A DNA stretch of 64,000 nt from Ascidia mentula (taxonomy: Eukaryota > Chordata > Ascidiacea > Phlebobranchia > Ascidiidae). Every line of letters starts with the position of its first letter. The first letter of the stretch is position 1. The notes under the pieces were generated by a model. That model ran no database searches. It worked only from the letters and a program-made list of their open reading frames with translations, and was not told the DNA's origin. Position numbers and translations under genes: made by a program. The stretch covers positions 15,948,001 through 16,012,000 of the forward strand of contig OX387201.1 in the NCBI GenBank assembly GCA_947561715.1, in the 5' to 3' direction. Shown here piece by piece: positions 23,401 to 36,001 of this stretch.

Positions 23401-25634
23401 TACATTTGAAGTATGACTGTTGATAAAAACAGAAACTTTAATTTAGGTATGGTGAGAAACTTACCTTAGAATACTTAAAACTAGACAAAAATAGTTGTCA
23501 TTGCATGTCATTTAACAGCAGCAAACTCATAGTTTGGGAACACATTTTCCAAGTAATCCAATTTCGGTTTACTAATTAAACTATTTAGTGCCTGTTTTCT
23601 GCGATCTTGCAAAATAAATGCTGATCTCATTATAAACTACCAGTAGATCACAAGAAATTGTGTCAACGTTTTGTCCGAAGTATCGGTTTCATGCCCCACG
23701 AACGACGGAGGTTCAGCCGTTGCGCTGCACCCGTGCCCATGAATAGCAAAATTGACCCACGATCACTATTGTTCACTTTGAAATGAAAGAATTTCTTTTG
23801 TAAATCTGAGCCCCACCTATATCAACATGCGCACACCAGAAAAAAGGTTCTCGGGAATTTTATTTCTCACAATGGCGGTTTAGCTATTTGCTTCAAATGC
23901 CCAGCAACAAGGTAAGCTCGTACATTCACCACAGCTGCTTCCTGGTCTAAATCTAGCAACATTTAATAAACCATTCAGAAATAAAAGCAAAACTCAAACA
24001 AGATCAATTCATTTGTGGCTGAAATACTCGTCGATGCGCCACAAAAAAAGCCGCATGACTCACGCGAGTTTGGCGCAAACAGTTTCGTGTCACGTGTTTT
24101 GCAATATATCTGCCAGCAGACATCACTTTTTCATCTACAACTTGAGCATTACTACATGTTGTGCACATGAACTAAGTTTTACGTTTTTATGTAAATATTC
24201 AGGGGTCAAACGTTGTTGATTCGGACCAAGCTAAATAATCCAGGTTATACTTGCCACCAAATACATCCTGGAATCAAGAAAGACCACGTGCGTTTCAAGA
24301 GAAGCTTTATTACAATTACACCACCAGCATTGTAACAAACGAATTGCAAATAGTTTTAATAACGAAAAGAAAGCGGAAAATTTACAAGCGCGGAAAGGGT
24401 GGTGTTTGTACACAACATGATACACTGTCAGTTGATGACCATCCACATATTAAAGGCCTTCATCATTCTGTCAGGATTCATTTCCTTGAAGAAATTCTCG
24501 CACACTTTGTACAGAACGGGATTTTCTTTTTTTCGCACAATCGCCTCGGCGAAGTGCGAAACCGCCCAACTGCGAAGATTGCTAAGCAACGCTGCGTCAT
24601 CTAGTGGTGGTACAGGAGCGATGGCGAAAATATCGAAATGCATTATGTCCGCTGCTTCTCGGGCTGTAGGTCTCTGCGCAATTACAATTCAGTGTAATGT
24701 ATGAGGGTGGATTTTTATAATACACATGAAAAAAAGACAAATTTTAAGTGATTTACTAATTAATATGATAAAACGTTTTAGCCAAAGAAAGTGAATCACG
24801 ATACCTCAATGGTTTATTTGCGGCTCGAAAGTTGGTTGATTAAAAACTATTCTTATTTCATTACAATTCTTCCCATAGATTTTAGTGTGAATTGTTCTTT
24901 TGCGTTTTTGAGAAATAACGAAACGCATTGTTGGACGTCATATCAATGCAAGTAAACCTTTGCAGTGTCAACACTCAACAAACTGCGGGCAAGATTTTTA
25001 ACCGTTCTCGATGCATTGACATCAGTTAAGTCGGGGAGATCATTTTATCTGTAGGTTATAAAGTCAAGTCCATGCGCAGTTTGTTAAATTGTGAGGACAG
25101 AAAGCGTCGGTGCGAGATTGATCACATTAAATTCTGGTGGAGTCCAGAATCCTTAGATTCCAGCAAACAACGTCGTTCGAGAGCCCTGTTTGCTATTCAA
25201 GGGTCCCAAAACTGATATGGGACCTAGGCGCCGTAATGAGGTGTCATTATATACAATGGAAGCCACCCCTTAAATAAGATTTCAAACTTTTTCATATCCT
25301 TGTATTATAATCACAAATCAATGGTAGTTTGTAGAAAAACGAAACAAAAAGATGTGTGAAATAATGTCAATACTTGCGATCGATTCAATATTATTGCACA
25401 TGGAGGCAGAGAAGCACACATCAGATATTTTGTGCAATGTACTTTTGAACCCAAATACAACCAATCGGAAATAATACGAATGAACAGAATACGATAAGAG
25501 TAAAATTGAATATTTTTGCAAAATATACAAATGTTTATGCATAAAGAAGCGCTTCGGAAAAAGTATGTATATATATAGTTAATTGCCTCCTAACAATATG
25601 GAATATTTGACAGGTGATTTGATATTATTTATGC
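23401..25634. repeat. Type 1 spacer between copies A and B
   Basis: Nearly identical to about 56990-59105 and, in its right half, to 41085-42031. It holds the kinase-like terminal exon (24673-24428) and no other gene. The first 250 bp next to gene A are shared with type 2 spacers. Confidence 0.8.
24428..24673 (-). CDS. Terminal exon resembling the end of a protein kinase domain (isolated)
   Basis: Preceded by a good acceptor (AATTGCGCAG), open for 81 codons in phase 0 and ending in TGA. It starts RPTAREAADIM, the pattern of protein-kinase subdomain XI (RPTAxEAL), then FDIFAIAPVPPLDDAALLS and a helical tail ending NMWMVIN. No other kinase exon is seen nearby, so this looks like one exon carried along by segmental duplication. 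Copies near 41085-41190 and 58000-58240 are decayed. It could also be an alternative 3' exon. Kinase identity rests on one short motif. Confidence 0.4.
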   Translation of the reverse strand, partial: RPTAREAADIMHFDIFAIAPVPPLDDAALLSNLRSWAVSHFAEAIVRKKENPVLYKVCENFFKEMNPDRMMKAFNMWMVIN

Positions 25635-25777
25635 CAGGGTTTCTCAACGGCCTTGAGGGAGCGGGGTTTGCATGAGTCTATTGCTTGTCGCCTGAGTTTT
25701 TGTATATGAGTGGCAGCCACAGGACCAGGGGCATTACTGTAGGGGGCCACAAAGCTTTAAAAGATTAAGAACCACTG
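25635..25777. mobile_element. hAT-like MITE, copy B
   Basis: Same 143-bp element, ends and position as in unit A. It abuts the canonical stop position of gene B (25780-25782). Confidence 0.75.
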
Positions 25778-25779
25778 AC

Positions 25780-28700
25780 TTAAGTACATTTATCTATTAA
25801 TTCTTAACAACACCGCATTTTAAAATCCGAAAACTGCATCCTTTTAAACAGATCATAGGCAAGTTCAAGCTTTGTCAGTGCCTCTGGTCGCCTCCCTAAC
25901 AGCAGTAAACAACGGCCAGCCGTGCAATAGCTCTCTGATCGTAATTCCAAATCGGTTACGCAAAGTACCTCCAAACTACTTATAGAATAGTGAAGCGCCT
26001 TCTCGAAGTAGCCAAGTTTAAGGTAGATAAAGGCAAGACATAAATTGCACTGACCTATATCTTTTTGTGAATCATTTCGGTCGAGGTAAGTATATTGGCT
26101 CAGTGCATGTTTGAAGAAATGCAACGCGCTGTAGGGTCTATTTAGTTGGAGGTGAAGAAAACCAAACCAAAAGTAACAATCGGTTTTATGTTTGTTGCAT
26201 TCAGGAGTTTTTCGTTCTAAGATCTTTACTAAAATTTCAAGAAACTTTTGAGCACTATCAAGACTGTTGCTCTCCATCAGTTCGTTAACTATGGTTGTTA
26301 AAGTTGCGATGAGTTCATTGTACCTCGAGATACTCAAATCGATCCAAATATCAGCCGCTGTGACAAAACTTTCACAACTCAAGTCATGCTGGTGATTTTT
26401 GTAGTAGGAATATCCAAGGCCGAAATGCCAAGAGGCGATATCTTTCATGTAGGTTTCGCTTGTAGAACAACGGTTCTTTTTCAACACTTGTAATCTTGCC
26501 AAGGCCGAAGCAAAACATGAAATTGCCTGTTCGTTTGTACAGAGTGCTTGAAAACACTTGGCTTTGCCTATTTCGCACTTGGCAAGGTTGATTGCATTGA
26601 ACTGAACAGTTCCCGTTCGAATCCTACTCTCAAATTGTTTAAAATGATTTAGAGCTTCTTTGTATCTTCCGTTTTGAGATAAACGTTTCTGTCTCCACAA
26701 AAGTCGTTTGTTGCAATATTTTTTCAATTATTTCGATTTCTATTGCTCTGTAATGTCTGTGCTCTGGATGGCTGGTCTTGGAGGCCATCCGGAAGACAGC
26801 ATGGGCAACTGCAAATATTAAAATAAAACTTTTGAGAAAACAAAAATTGTACATGCTTTCAAAAATTTCTCTGGATAAAATCCACTGAATGTTTTTCTCT
26901 CATTTGTGAGTTCCGACATTTAATTAATTTACTACATTGTAGCGAAAAGGATTAATTGACATTTTTGTCGAATTTCTCTTATTTTCGTTTTTTGTTTACT
27001 CGTGGAGTATATCTACGTATACTTCTCGGTGTAATTTAAACACCAGTGTTCAGTCTGCAACATCTCTACTTTACACATGACAAGTCTACAAATCCTATAA
27101 CACGAAAGGAGGTTTATCTTTTGATTTAATTTACCTTCAAGACCAATGCAACAGTTGGGGCGTTTCCTAATCTTCTCTTACACTTCGCATGCTTCACAAT
27201 AAGTTTGCAAAACAATAAAACAAGGTGTGGAGGCAGAAAAGTTCGTCGTCATCATCGTTATATCTTCTTTTGCCTTTCAACAAAGCACGACCTTCTGCTA
27301 TCGCTTTATCATAACATTTTAGCCAATATAATATAGCCAACTTGCTTAACCTTCCAAGTTCAGATTCACCTTTAACAGCAGTATTATCGCAGTAATGTTT
27401 AACCAAGGATTGTGATGTCAAAGCCGTTTCAAAATACCTGACCACGTTGTCTTGCCCCAACATCTCTACAAGCGAATCGCTCACAATATCATACTGGCCT
27501 TTGCGTTTTGTGTAAACGCGCAAACGTAATTCGCACGCCAAAGATAGTGCAAACAAAATGTCCTCCATTAGGGATTGATTGATGACGTTTATCTCAAATA
27601 ATTTGCGCGTTATTTCAAAGGACGACTGTGCGGCCATTCTGTGGATTCTACCCAGTGCAGCAACAAACAAGCTCGTACTTCGGTAGACCAAACGTTTAAC
27701 ATCAAAAAATTCTTTCTGGTGGAAAGAGGGTAAAGATGTTAAGGGACTGAAATTATTAAAGTCAGCATCTAAACTTGCTGCTATACGGTCAAGTTCACCA
27801 ATTATTGCTTTACTTTTAAGGCCATCTCGGTATAACTCACAAACAGCTTGTGAACCAGACACAAAGCATGTGCTTTCGAGCACTTCCGCCAAGCGATAGC
27901 CGTTTTTCAAAGCTTCGTCATTGTCCAAATATTTCAGCATGTGTGACACTGGTTTAATGAGCTCTGTTCTCCAATGTTTGTTTTCTGTTTCCATTCTTCC
28001 CAAAGGAAATTTCGATGCGTGTGGCATCATTCCATCAAAAGATACACCTCTTGGGGTGTTCTCGTCATAAAACCAATTATTCTCTTCACATTTCTGGTCG
28101 TTTAGGTAAGGTAGCGAATGACACTTGGAATGACGGTTTCCCCAAAGTTGATTACAATCAAATGAAAAATAACTGACACCCATCTAAAATACTCCAGTAT
28201 TTCATCATAATCATCTCTTCCGTATACATTGTCTTGTAATAGATACGCATGTTCAAAATCAGAATACGGAGTAATCTCACTCATAGCAAGGGATCCCATA
28301 CCAATAAGTGCATATTCGCATGGACATGATCCTACAACTGATATACTATACTCCATAATGTCAGACATAAGTGATTTGTATTCATACGTTATTAATAATT
28401 GTAGTTTTTCCAAACTTTCGGCTCTGGATCTCACGGCGTTTCCGCCTGAAATCTCAAGTTCTTTCAGGCGTGACGACGTATTTTTCCTCATCTGGTCAAT
28501 AGTTTGCACAAAATGTTGTGATTTTTCAATCAAATTATGTTGATGTACATTAGCATTTTTTCAACGTGAGGCCGCAAAGGTCGGCAAGACATTCTTCATA
28601 TACTTCCTCACTTGCTGGATCTCTGACAACGGCTGCATTTAACAATACTGCGCTTCTGATTAAACATATCTTCTGTTCATGTTTGCAGTCACATTTTTCA

Positions 28701-28828
28701 GCCAGTATTTTGTACTCTCTGCCCAATCTAAACAACACATTTGCACACTGCAGTGGATCTTGCTCTCTTCCATGTTTTCCACACATGGTTCTCAATTCAG
28801 CAGAAAATAATTTGATGTCTTCAGACAT
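25780..28828 (-). pseudogene. NTase-TPR copy B, frameshifted pseudogene
   Basis: Exon 1 spans 28828-27135 (1694 nt, 11 fewer than intact copies) and exon 2 spans 26808-25780 (1029 nt, 26 fewer than C, F and G). Exon 1 carries a 5-bp loss near 28557, a 2-bp gain near 28125 and an 8-bp loss near 27201. Exon 2 carries a 26-bp loss near 26690 and a premature TAA near 25805, where others encode Lys near the C-terminus. Splice sites are kept. The NTase motif (GSLAMSEITPYSDFE) is still readable. The many breaks make a functional protein unlikely. Confidence 0.9.
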
Positions 28829-31800
28829 TGTTTTTATGACCTATCCAAAATTATTGAAATCAGATTCGGTTTAGCCCAAAGCCGATACACGCTGCTGTTA
28901 CATGGTAGATTATTTAGCAACTAATATTGTGCTTACTTCCCTGTTCATCATCGAAGTGACTGGATCACAAAACAAAACAAAGCAGAGCAGTGACGTCAGT
29001 ATAATTAGAATGTGTGGGTAGATATTTTAACCTAATCACGGAAGAACAATGGGAATTTTCCCGGTTCAGGCGTGGCATGTGTAAACTAGCATTTACGACA
29101 TGTTTGCTGGAAATATCATTCTTTCCGAACTAAAATAGTTATCTAGGAATTACACAGGGTTATTTTAAAAACAAGCAAAACATCTTACTTAAACGAAAGG
29201 GGTTACAGCCGATGCCCTGCACCAGGGCTTATGAATATCAAAATGGACTCACGAACTTGCGTCCTAAAGCTTTTCAGCTGGCATGGATTTTTAAATGATT
29301 TAAACATACATCTATTTCCTGTCCTGTGGTAAATCCGGCACTGGGTGGTGCAGAACATAAATTCACACTAAACACGAAAACTGAAACCACTTTTATCACA
29401 ATCAACACACACCATTTGCATTTTTACATTTCTCTCATGACTGTCACTTTCTTCTTAACGCTCTGAATCATTTTGTAAAACAGAATCTACCTGTGAGCGC
29501 GTTTTTGGTGGGTTTCTAAACCCCTGTTTGAAGGTCAAATAACACTTAAGAAATAGCATATAGTTCCATGTAGGTCCAACTTGATAAAGGATATGGGTCA
29601 CGTCAATCCTTACCACAGGATACATTGCCCTCCCAGCCATAAGTGATAAATATATTCTCTTCTACAGTTCAAATTTAGTTACGGTAAACATGTAATCAGT
29701 CAGACAACTCTCTGTAGCAAGTAGAAGCGCAAAGGAACCGAAAATGGTTTAGGAATGTCAGAAAGAACCCATGTTTGCCGAAGTTTAACCGACTATTTTA
29801 CTACGCAGAGCAAATCCTATACCAAGCAAAGTAAACACAAACCTTGTGATTCTTAAACGCAACCGTTTTTTCATAAAAACGTTGTATTGTAGCGGGTGCT
29901 TGATAGCATGTAGTTTATTGACAGCCCGTCGCTACACTATCTTGCTCCTTATTCGAGAGACACGCTTCAATGAATTCAAGGGTGGCATCCGCCACACACT
30001 TAGATCTCAAACGATTCATTTAACAAGATACAAATCATTCGTACATCTAATTCCCACCTAAATATACACAGACCCTGACAAAGGGAGTTCTGCTGCATTC
30101 ATCACAGTTTTACCTCAGGGTTTATACAAGTACGTCACTTGTCGTACCTCCAGAACACTGACCAAATCTGGAAAACGTAGGACATAAGGGACTTTCCTAG
30201 TGTCTGTAAACAAATTGTGGGCACCCTGGGCAATTTAATAAGAGGACCAGCTTATATAATGAAGCAACAAACCTCTGATTTACGTCAGCAGATTTTATTT
30301 TGAAAAATCGATTTCGCTTATGTAGGTTACCATAAGCATCGTCAGTTTCTGCAAAAATTACGTAATAGTAATGACGAAAGCAATAAAATACACACAAAAC
30401 ACCGCTGAAACTTGAAGTCTTTTCTTCAAGCTATCTCCTTAAGCTCAAACTGTGAACTACAGCATGGTAGCGAGCCTATTGTAGGTGGTAGCGGAGATAA
30501 GGAAAAAACCGCACGCTCACACGTGACTGTAAAAACCTGAAGCACAAACAAGTGTACCAGGAGCAATGAATGCGACTAAAAATGGAACTGCAATAATGTC
30601 AATACTTGGTCAGCAATACAACAGCCCACTTGTCCGCCATATCCAAGTACACAACGGACCTTCAATGTCTATGGTAAATACAGCTGTGTTTCTGACACCT
30701 TTCCTAGAGCATTAATTGACTCCATACAATATCCTGCAATCGATTTGAATCAAATTGCTCTTGCCAAAGCACAGCAAGATCCAGATGTACAAGCTTGTTA
30801 ATCTGTCCTGCAAGAAAGTTGTGATGGATACCTAACAGGTGAGACTTTTATGTGATGTGTTCACTGGTGTTTGCAGACCAATTATCCCACAATCATGACA
30901 AAGAAAGGTGTCATATAGAAAGGAGTATACAAGTACGTCACTTCTCGTACCTCCAAAACACTGACCAAATCCGGAAAACGTAGGACATGAGGGGCTTTCC
31001 TTGTGTCTGAAAACAAATTGTGGGCGCCCTTGGCAATTTAATAAATTGTGAGGAACATTGATAGAATATAATGTGCCGGTGCGAGGAAGATCACATTAAA
31101 TTCTGGTGTGAAGTCCAGTCTTTACAATGGAAAGTCCTTAGTTTCCAAGAAAATTCAGAGATCTTATAATTACTAGCTATATTATTAAGCAAATCCTGTA
31201 TCTCATGTGAACTCCTAAATGCATGTCCATGATATAGTGTAAATTGTTTCCTCTGCTCTGGGCTGTCTGTGGTGCAGTCGTGTTTGGTCATTGATTCTAT
31301 TCTATTTCTATTGGTTGCCACGTAAACTGCTGATGCAAAAAGAATTCAGAAGTTAAACGTTGCCTGCCTGGGTCCACATTAAGGACCGGGGTGCGGAACA
31401 ATTTAAAAAAAGAGAAGTGTTTAATCACACACTATACACAAACAATGTCGTTCGAGAGCCATGTTTGCTATTCATGGGTCCCCAAACTGGTATGGGCCCT
31501 CGGCGTCGCAATGGGGTGTCTTTAATATATGGAATGGGAGCCATTCTTTAAATAAGATTTCGAACTTCTTCACAACCTTGTATTAGAATCACAAATGAAT
31601 GGTAGTTCGTAGAAACACGAAACAGCAAGATGTGTGTGGAATAATGTCAATACTTGCGATCTTTTCCATATTGTTGCACATGGAGTCAGATAAGCACACA
31701 TCAGATATTTTGTGCAAGGCACTTTTGAACAGCAAGTACAACCAATCGGAAATAATACGAATGAACAGAATACGATAGGAGTAAAATTGAATATTTTAGC

Positions 31801-31918
31801 ACAAAATACAAATGTACATGCATAAAGAACCGCTACGGATAAGGATATATGTATAGACAGAGTTAATTGCCAGCTAACATTATGAAGAAATTGACAGGTG
31901 ATTTGATATTATTTAAGC
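28829..31918. repeat. Type 2 spacer between copies B and C
   Basis: Contains the conserved 5' flank of B, a signal-exon relic near 29440-29330, a protease-like relic at 29640-29455, a shortened relic of the 70-codon exon around 29930-29995, and gypsy debris at about 30607-30920. The right part is the 3' flank of C, with a small GGTCC/GGACC hairpin near 31373-31390. No intact gene is seen. Confidence 0.7.
30607..30920 (+). mobile_element. Gypsy fragment in spacer, fossil
   Basis: Shares its left half with 16550-16690 and extends into a stretch resembling the region between RNase H and integrase (LNQIALAKAQQDPDVQA). It is broken, about 0.3 kb long, with several breaks. It is absent from the E, F and H spacers. 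Confidence 0.5.
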
Positions 31919-32164
31919 CAAGGTTGCTCGACGGTCTTGGTGAGCGGGACAATAGATGAGTACGCGCTGATTACGTTATATCAAAATTCTTTAGAAAAAG
32001 GTTTTTCATGGCTGGTTTTGCTTGTCGTCTGGGTTTTTATATGTGAGTAGCAGCCACAGGTCCAGGGGTGTTACTGTAAGGGGCCACAAAAAGATAAAAG
32101 TTTGAGAACCACCGACTTAAGTACATTTATCTATTAGAAAGCAATAAAATGTTAAGAACCACTG
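31919..32164. mobile_element. hAT-like MITE, copy C, rearranged
   Basis: Degenerate version with an internal extra segment of about 65 bp (around 31955-32020). A short local duplication at its gene side means the MITE end and the last bases of the gene occur twice (about 32100-32135 and 32140-32170). Confidence 0.65.
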
Positions 32165-32166
32165 AC

Positions 32167-35132
32167 TTAAGTACACTTATCTATTAGTTCTTCACAAAGC
32201 CGCAATCTGTAATCCAAATCCTGCATCCTTTTAAACAGATCATAGGCAAGTTTAAGCATTGTCAATGCCTCTGGTCGCCTCCCTAACAGCAGTAAACAAC
32301 GGCCAGTCGTGCAATAGCTCTCTGACTGATAGTCCAAATCGGTTTCGCAAAGTAAGTCTAAACTATTTAGAGAATAGTGAAGCGCCTCCTCGAAGTAGCC
32401 AAGTTCAAAGCAAGTTGAAGCAAGCCATGAATTGCACTGACCTATATTGTTGTGGGAATAATTTCGGTCGAGGTAAGTATATTGGCTTAGTGCCTGTTTG
32501 AGGAAATGCAACGCGCTGTAAAGTCTGTTTAGTTTGTAGTGAAGAAAACCAAGCCAAAAGTAACAATCGGCTTTATGTTTGTTGCATTCAGGAGTTTTTC
32601 GTTCCAAGCTCTTTACTAAAATTTCAAGAAAGTTTTGAGCACTATCAAGACTGTTGCTCTCTATCAGTTCTTTGAATATAATTCTCAAAGTTGCGATGAG
32701 CTCACCGTACCTCGGGATACTTGCTTCGATACAAATATAAGCAGCTGTGACAAAACTTTCACAACTCAAGTCATGCTGGTGATTTTTGTAGTAGGAATAT
32801 CCAAGGCCGAAATGGCAAGCTGCGATATCTTTCATGTAGGTTTCGCTGGTAGAACAACGGTTCTTTTTCAACACTTGTAATCGTGCCAAGGCCGAAGCAA
32901 AACATGAAATTGCCTGTTCGTTTTTACAGAGTTCTTGAAAACACTTGGCTTTGCCTATTTCGCACTTGGCAAGGCTGAATGCATTGAACTGAGCAGGTCT
33001 CCTTCGAATCCTGATCTCAAATTGTTCAAAATGATTTAAAGCGTCTTTGTATCTTCCGTTTTTAGATAAACGTTTGGCCAACTGATATTTAAGTTGGCTT
33101 TTTCTCTGCAAAGAAGTCGTTTGTTGCAATAATTCTTCAATTATTTCGATTTCTATTGCTCTGTAATGTCTGTGCTCTGGGTGGTTGGTCTTGGAGGCCT
33201 TCCGGAAGACAACATGGGCAACTGCAAATATTGAAAAAAAGTTATATTGAGCACATTTTCTGTCAGATTTGATACCAATATATGAATTTGATCGAATATT
33301 AAAATCTACGTATACTATTCGGTGTAATTTAAACACTAGGGTTCATTCCGCAACATCCCTACTTTACACACGACAAGTCTACAAATCCTATAACACGAAA
33401 GGAGGTTTATCTTTTGATTTAATTTACCTTCAAGCCCAATGCAACAGTTGGGGCGTTTTCTAATCTTCTCGTACACTTCGCATGCTTCACAATATCTTTC
33501 CAAGTTAGCAAAGCAAAAAAACAGGGTGTGGAGGCAAAAGAGTTCGTCGTCATCATCACTATATCTTCTTCTGCCTTTCAACAAAGCACGACCTTCTGCT
33601 ATTGCTTTATCATAACATTTTAGCCAATATAATATAGCCAACTTGCTTAACCTTCCAAGTTCAGAACCACTTTCAAGAGCAGTATTGTCACAGGAACGTT
33701 TAACCAAGGATTGTAATGTCAAAGCCGTTTCAAAATACCTGACCACGTTGTCTTGGCCCAACATCTCTACAAGCGAATCGCTCACAATATCATACTGGCC
33801 TTTGCGTTTTGTGTAAACGCGCAAACGTAATTCGCACGCCAAAGATAATGCAAACAAAATGTCCTCCATTAGGGATTGATTGATGACGTTTATCTCAAAT
33901 AATTTGCGCGTTATTTCAAAGGACGACTGTGCGGCCATTCTGTGGATTCTACCCAGTGCAGCAACAAACAAGCTCGTACTTCGGTAGACCAAACGTTTAA
34001 CATCAAATATTTCTGTTTGGTGGAAAGAGGGTAAAGTTGTCAAGGGATTAAAATTATTAAAGTCAGCATCTAAACTTGCTGCAATACGGTCAAGGTCACC
34101 AATCAGCGCTTTACTTTTAAGGCCATCTCGGTATAACTCATAAACAGCTTGTGAACCGGACACAAAGCATGTGCTTTCGAGCACTTCAGCCAATCGATAG
34201 CCGTTTTTCAAAGCTTCGTCATTATCCAAATATTTCAGCATGTGTGACACTGGTTTAATGAGCTCTGTTCTCCAATGTTTGTTTTCTGTTTCCATTCTTC
34301 CCAAAGGAAATTTCGATGCGTGTGGCATCATTCCATCAAAAGATACACCTCTTGGGGTGTTCTCGTCATAAAACCAATTATTCTCTTCACATTCCTGGTC
34401 GTTTAAGTAAGGTAGCGAAGCACTTGGAATGATGGTTTCTCCAAAGTTGATTACAATCAAATGAAAAATAACTGACACCCATCTAAAATACTCCAGTATT
34501 TCTTCATAATCATCTCTCTCGTATACATTGTCTTGCAATAGATATGCATGTTCAAAATCAGAATACGGAGTAATCTCACTCATAGCAAGGGATCCCATAC
34601 CAATAAGTGCATATTCGCATGGACATGATCCTACAACTGATATACTATACTCCATAATGTCAGACATAAGTGATTTGTATTCATATGTTATTAATAATTG
34701 TAGTTTTTCCAAACTTTCGGCTCTGGATCTCACGGCGTTTCCGCCTGAAATCTCAAGTTCTTTCAGGCGTGACGACGTATTTTTTCTCATCTGGTCAATA
34801 GTTTGCACAAAATGTTGTGATTTTTCAATCAAATTATGTTGATGTACATTGGCATTTGTAAGTTTCAATGCGAGGCCGCAAAGGTCGGCAAGACATTCTT
34901 CATATACTTCCTGACTTGCTGAATCTCTGACAATGGCTGCATTTAACAATACTGCGCTTCTGATTAAACATATCTTCTGTTCATGTTTGCAGTCACATTT
35001 TTCAGCCAGTATTTTGTACTCTCTGCCCAATCTAAACAATACATTTGCACACTGCAGTGGATCTTGCTCTCTTCCATGTTTTCCACACATGGTTCTTAAT
35101 TCAGCAGAAAATAATTTGATGTCTTCAGACAT
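32167..35132 (-). CDS. NTase-TPR gene, copy C (intact)
   Basis: Exons 35132-33428 (1705 nt) and 33221-32167 (1055 nt), 919 aa, intron 206 bp. The domain plan is as in copy A: NTase motif with G-S, ten residues, D-F-E in exon 1, and about seven TPRs in exon 2. Compared with A it has MSEI instead of LSEI in the motif and the shorter ECNKHK joint between TPR4 and TPR5. The intron is of the short class shared with F and G. The CRE-like site upstream is a variant (TGACGACA). It is one of four copies with an open frame. Confidence 0.92.
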
Positions 35133-35671
35133 TGTTTTTATGACCTATCCAAAATTATTGAAATCACATTCAGTTTGACCTTATATTCCCTCCATTTGAA
35201 CTATCTGTAACATATTACGGCTTAAATTTGAAACAAATCCCAAAGCCGATACACGCTGCTGTTACATGGTGGATTATTCAGCAACTAATATTATGCTTAC
35301 TTCCCTGTTCATCATCGAAGTGACTGGATCACAAAACTAAAAGCAGAGCAGTGACGACAGTATAGCTAGAATGTGTGGGTAGATACTTTAACCTAATCAC
35401 GGAAGAACGATGGGGATTTTCCCAGTTCAGGCGTGGCATGTGTAAACTAGCATTTACGACATGTTTGCTGGAAATATCATTCTTTCCGAACTAAAATAGT
35501 TATCTAGGAATTACACAGGCTTATTTTAAAAACAAGCAAAACATCTTACTTAAACGAAAGGGGTTGCAGCCGATGCCCTGCACCAGGGCTTATGAATATC
35601 AAAATGGACTCACGAACTTGCGTCCTAAAGCTTTTCAGCTGGCATGGATTTTTTAAATGATTTAAACATAC

Positions 35672-35782
35672 ATCTATTTCCTGTCCTGTGGTAAATCCGG
35701 CACTGGGTGGTGCAGAACATAAATTCACACTAAACACGAAAACTGAAACCACTTTTATCACAATCAAACACACCATTTGCAT
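35672..35782 (-). CDS. Signal-peptide-like exon in type 2 spacer (C unit)
   Basis: ATG at 35782 opens 37 codons with a hydrophobic N-terminus (VVSVFVFSVNLCSA, then PPSAGFTTGQEID) and a good donor (GAT|GTATGT). It ends in phase 0. The AG 12 nt before the NTase ATG (GATAG|GTCATAAAAACAATG) is open and in the same phase, so a spliced leader version of the NTase-TPR protein is formally possible. The same exon is intact at 45927-45817 and altered in B, F and H. It might equally be a decayed first exon of an unrelated secreted protein. Confidence 0.35.
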
Positions 35783-35815
35783 TTTTACATTTCTCTCATG
35801 ACTGTCACTTTCTTC

Positions 35816-36001
35816 TTAACGCTCTGAATCTTTTTGTAAAACAGAATCTACCTGTGAGCGCGTTTTTGGTGGGTTTCTAAACCCCTGTTTGAAGGTCAAA
35901 TAACACTTAAGAAATGACATATAGTTCCATGTAGGTCCAACTTGATAAAGGATATGGGTCACGTCAATCCTTACCACAGGATACATTGCCCTCCCAGCCA
36001 T
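35816..36001 (-). pseudogene. Possible cysteine-protease 3' relic in type 2 spacer
   Basis: The frame contains MAGRAMYPVV and, further on, VGPTW, in the same order as IAGNAMYPVV and CGPTWEAW of the protease modules at 1-5375. Similar copies lie at 29640-29455 and near 46140, 51820 and 63220. The match is short and the spacing is unlike the intron-containing genes, so it may be coincidence. Confidence 0.25.
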
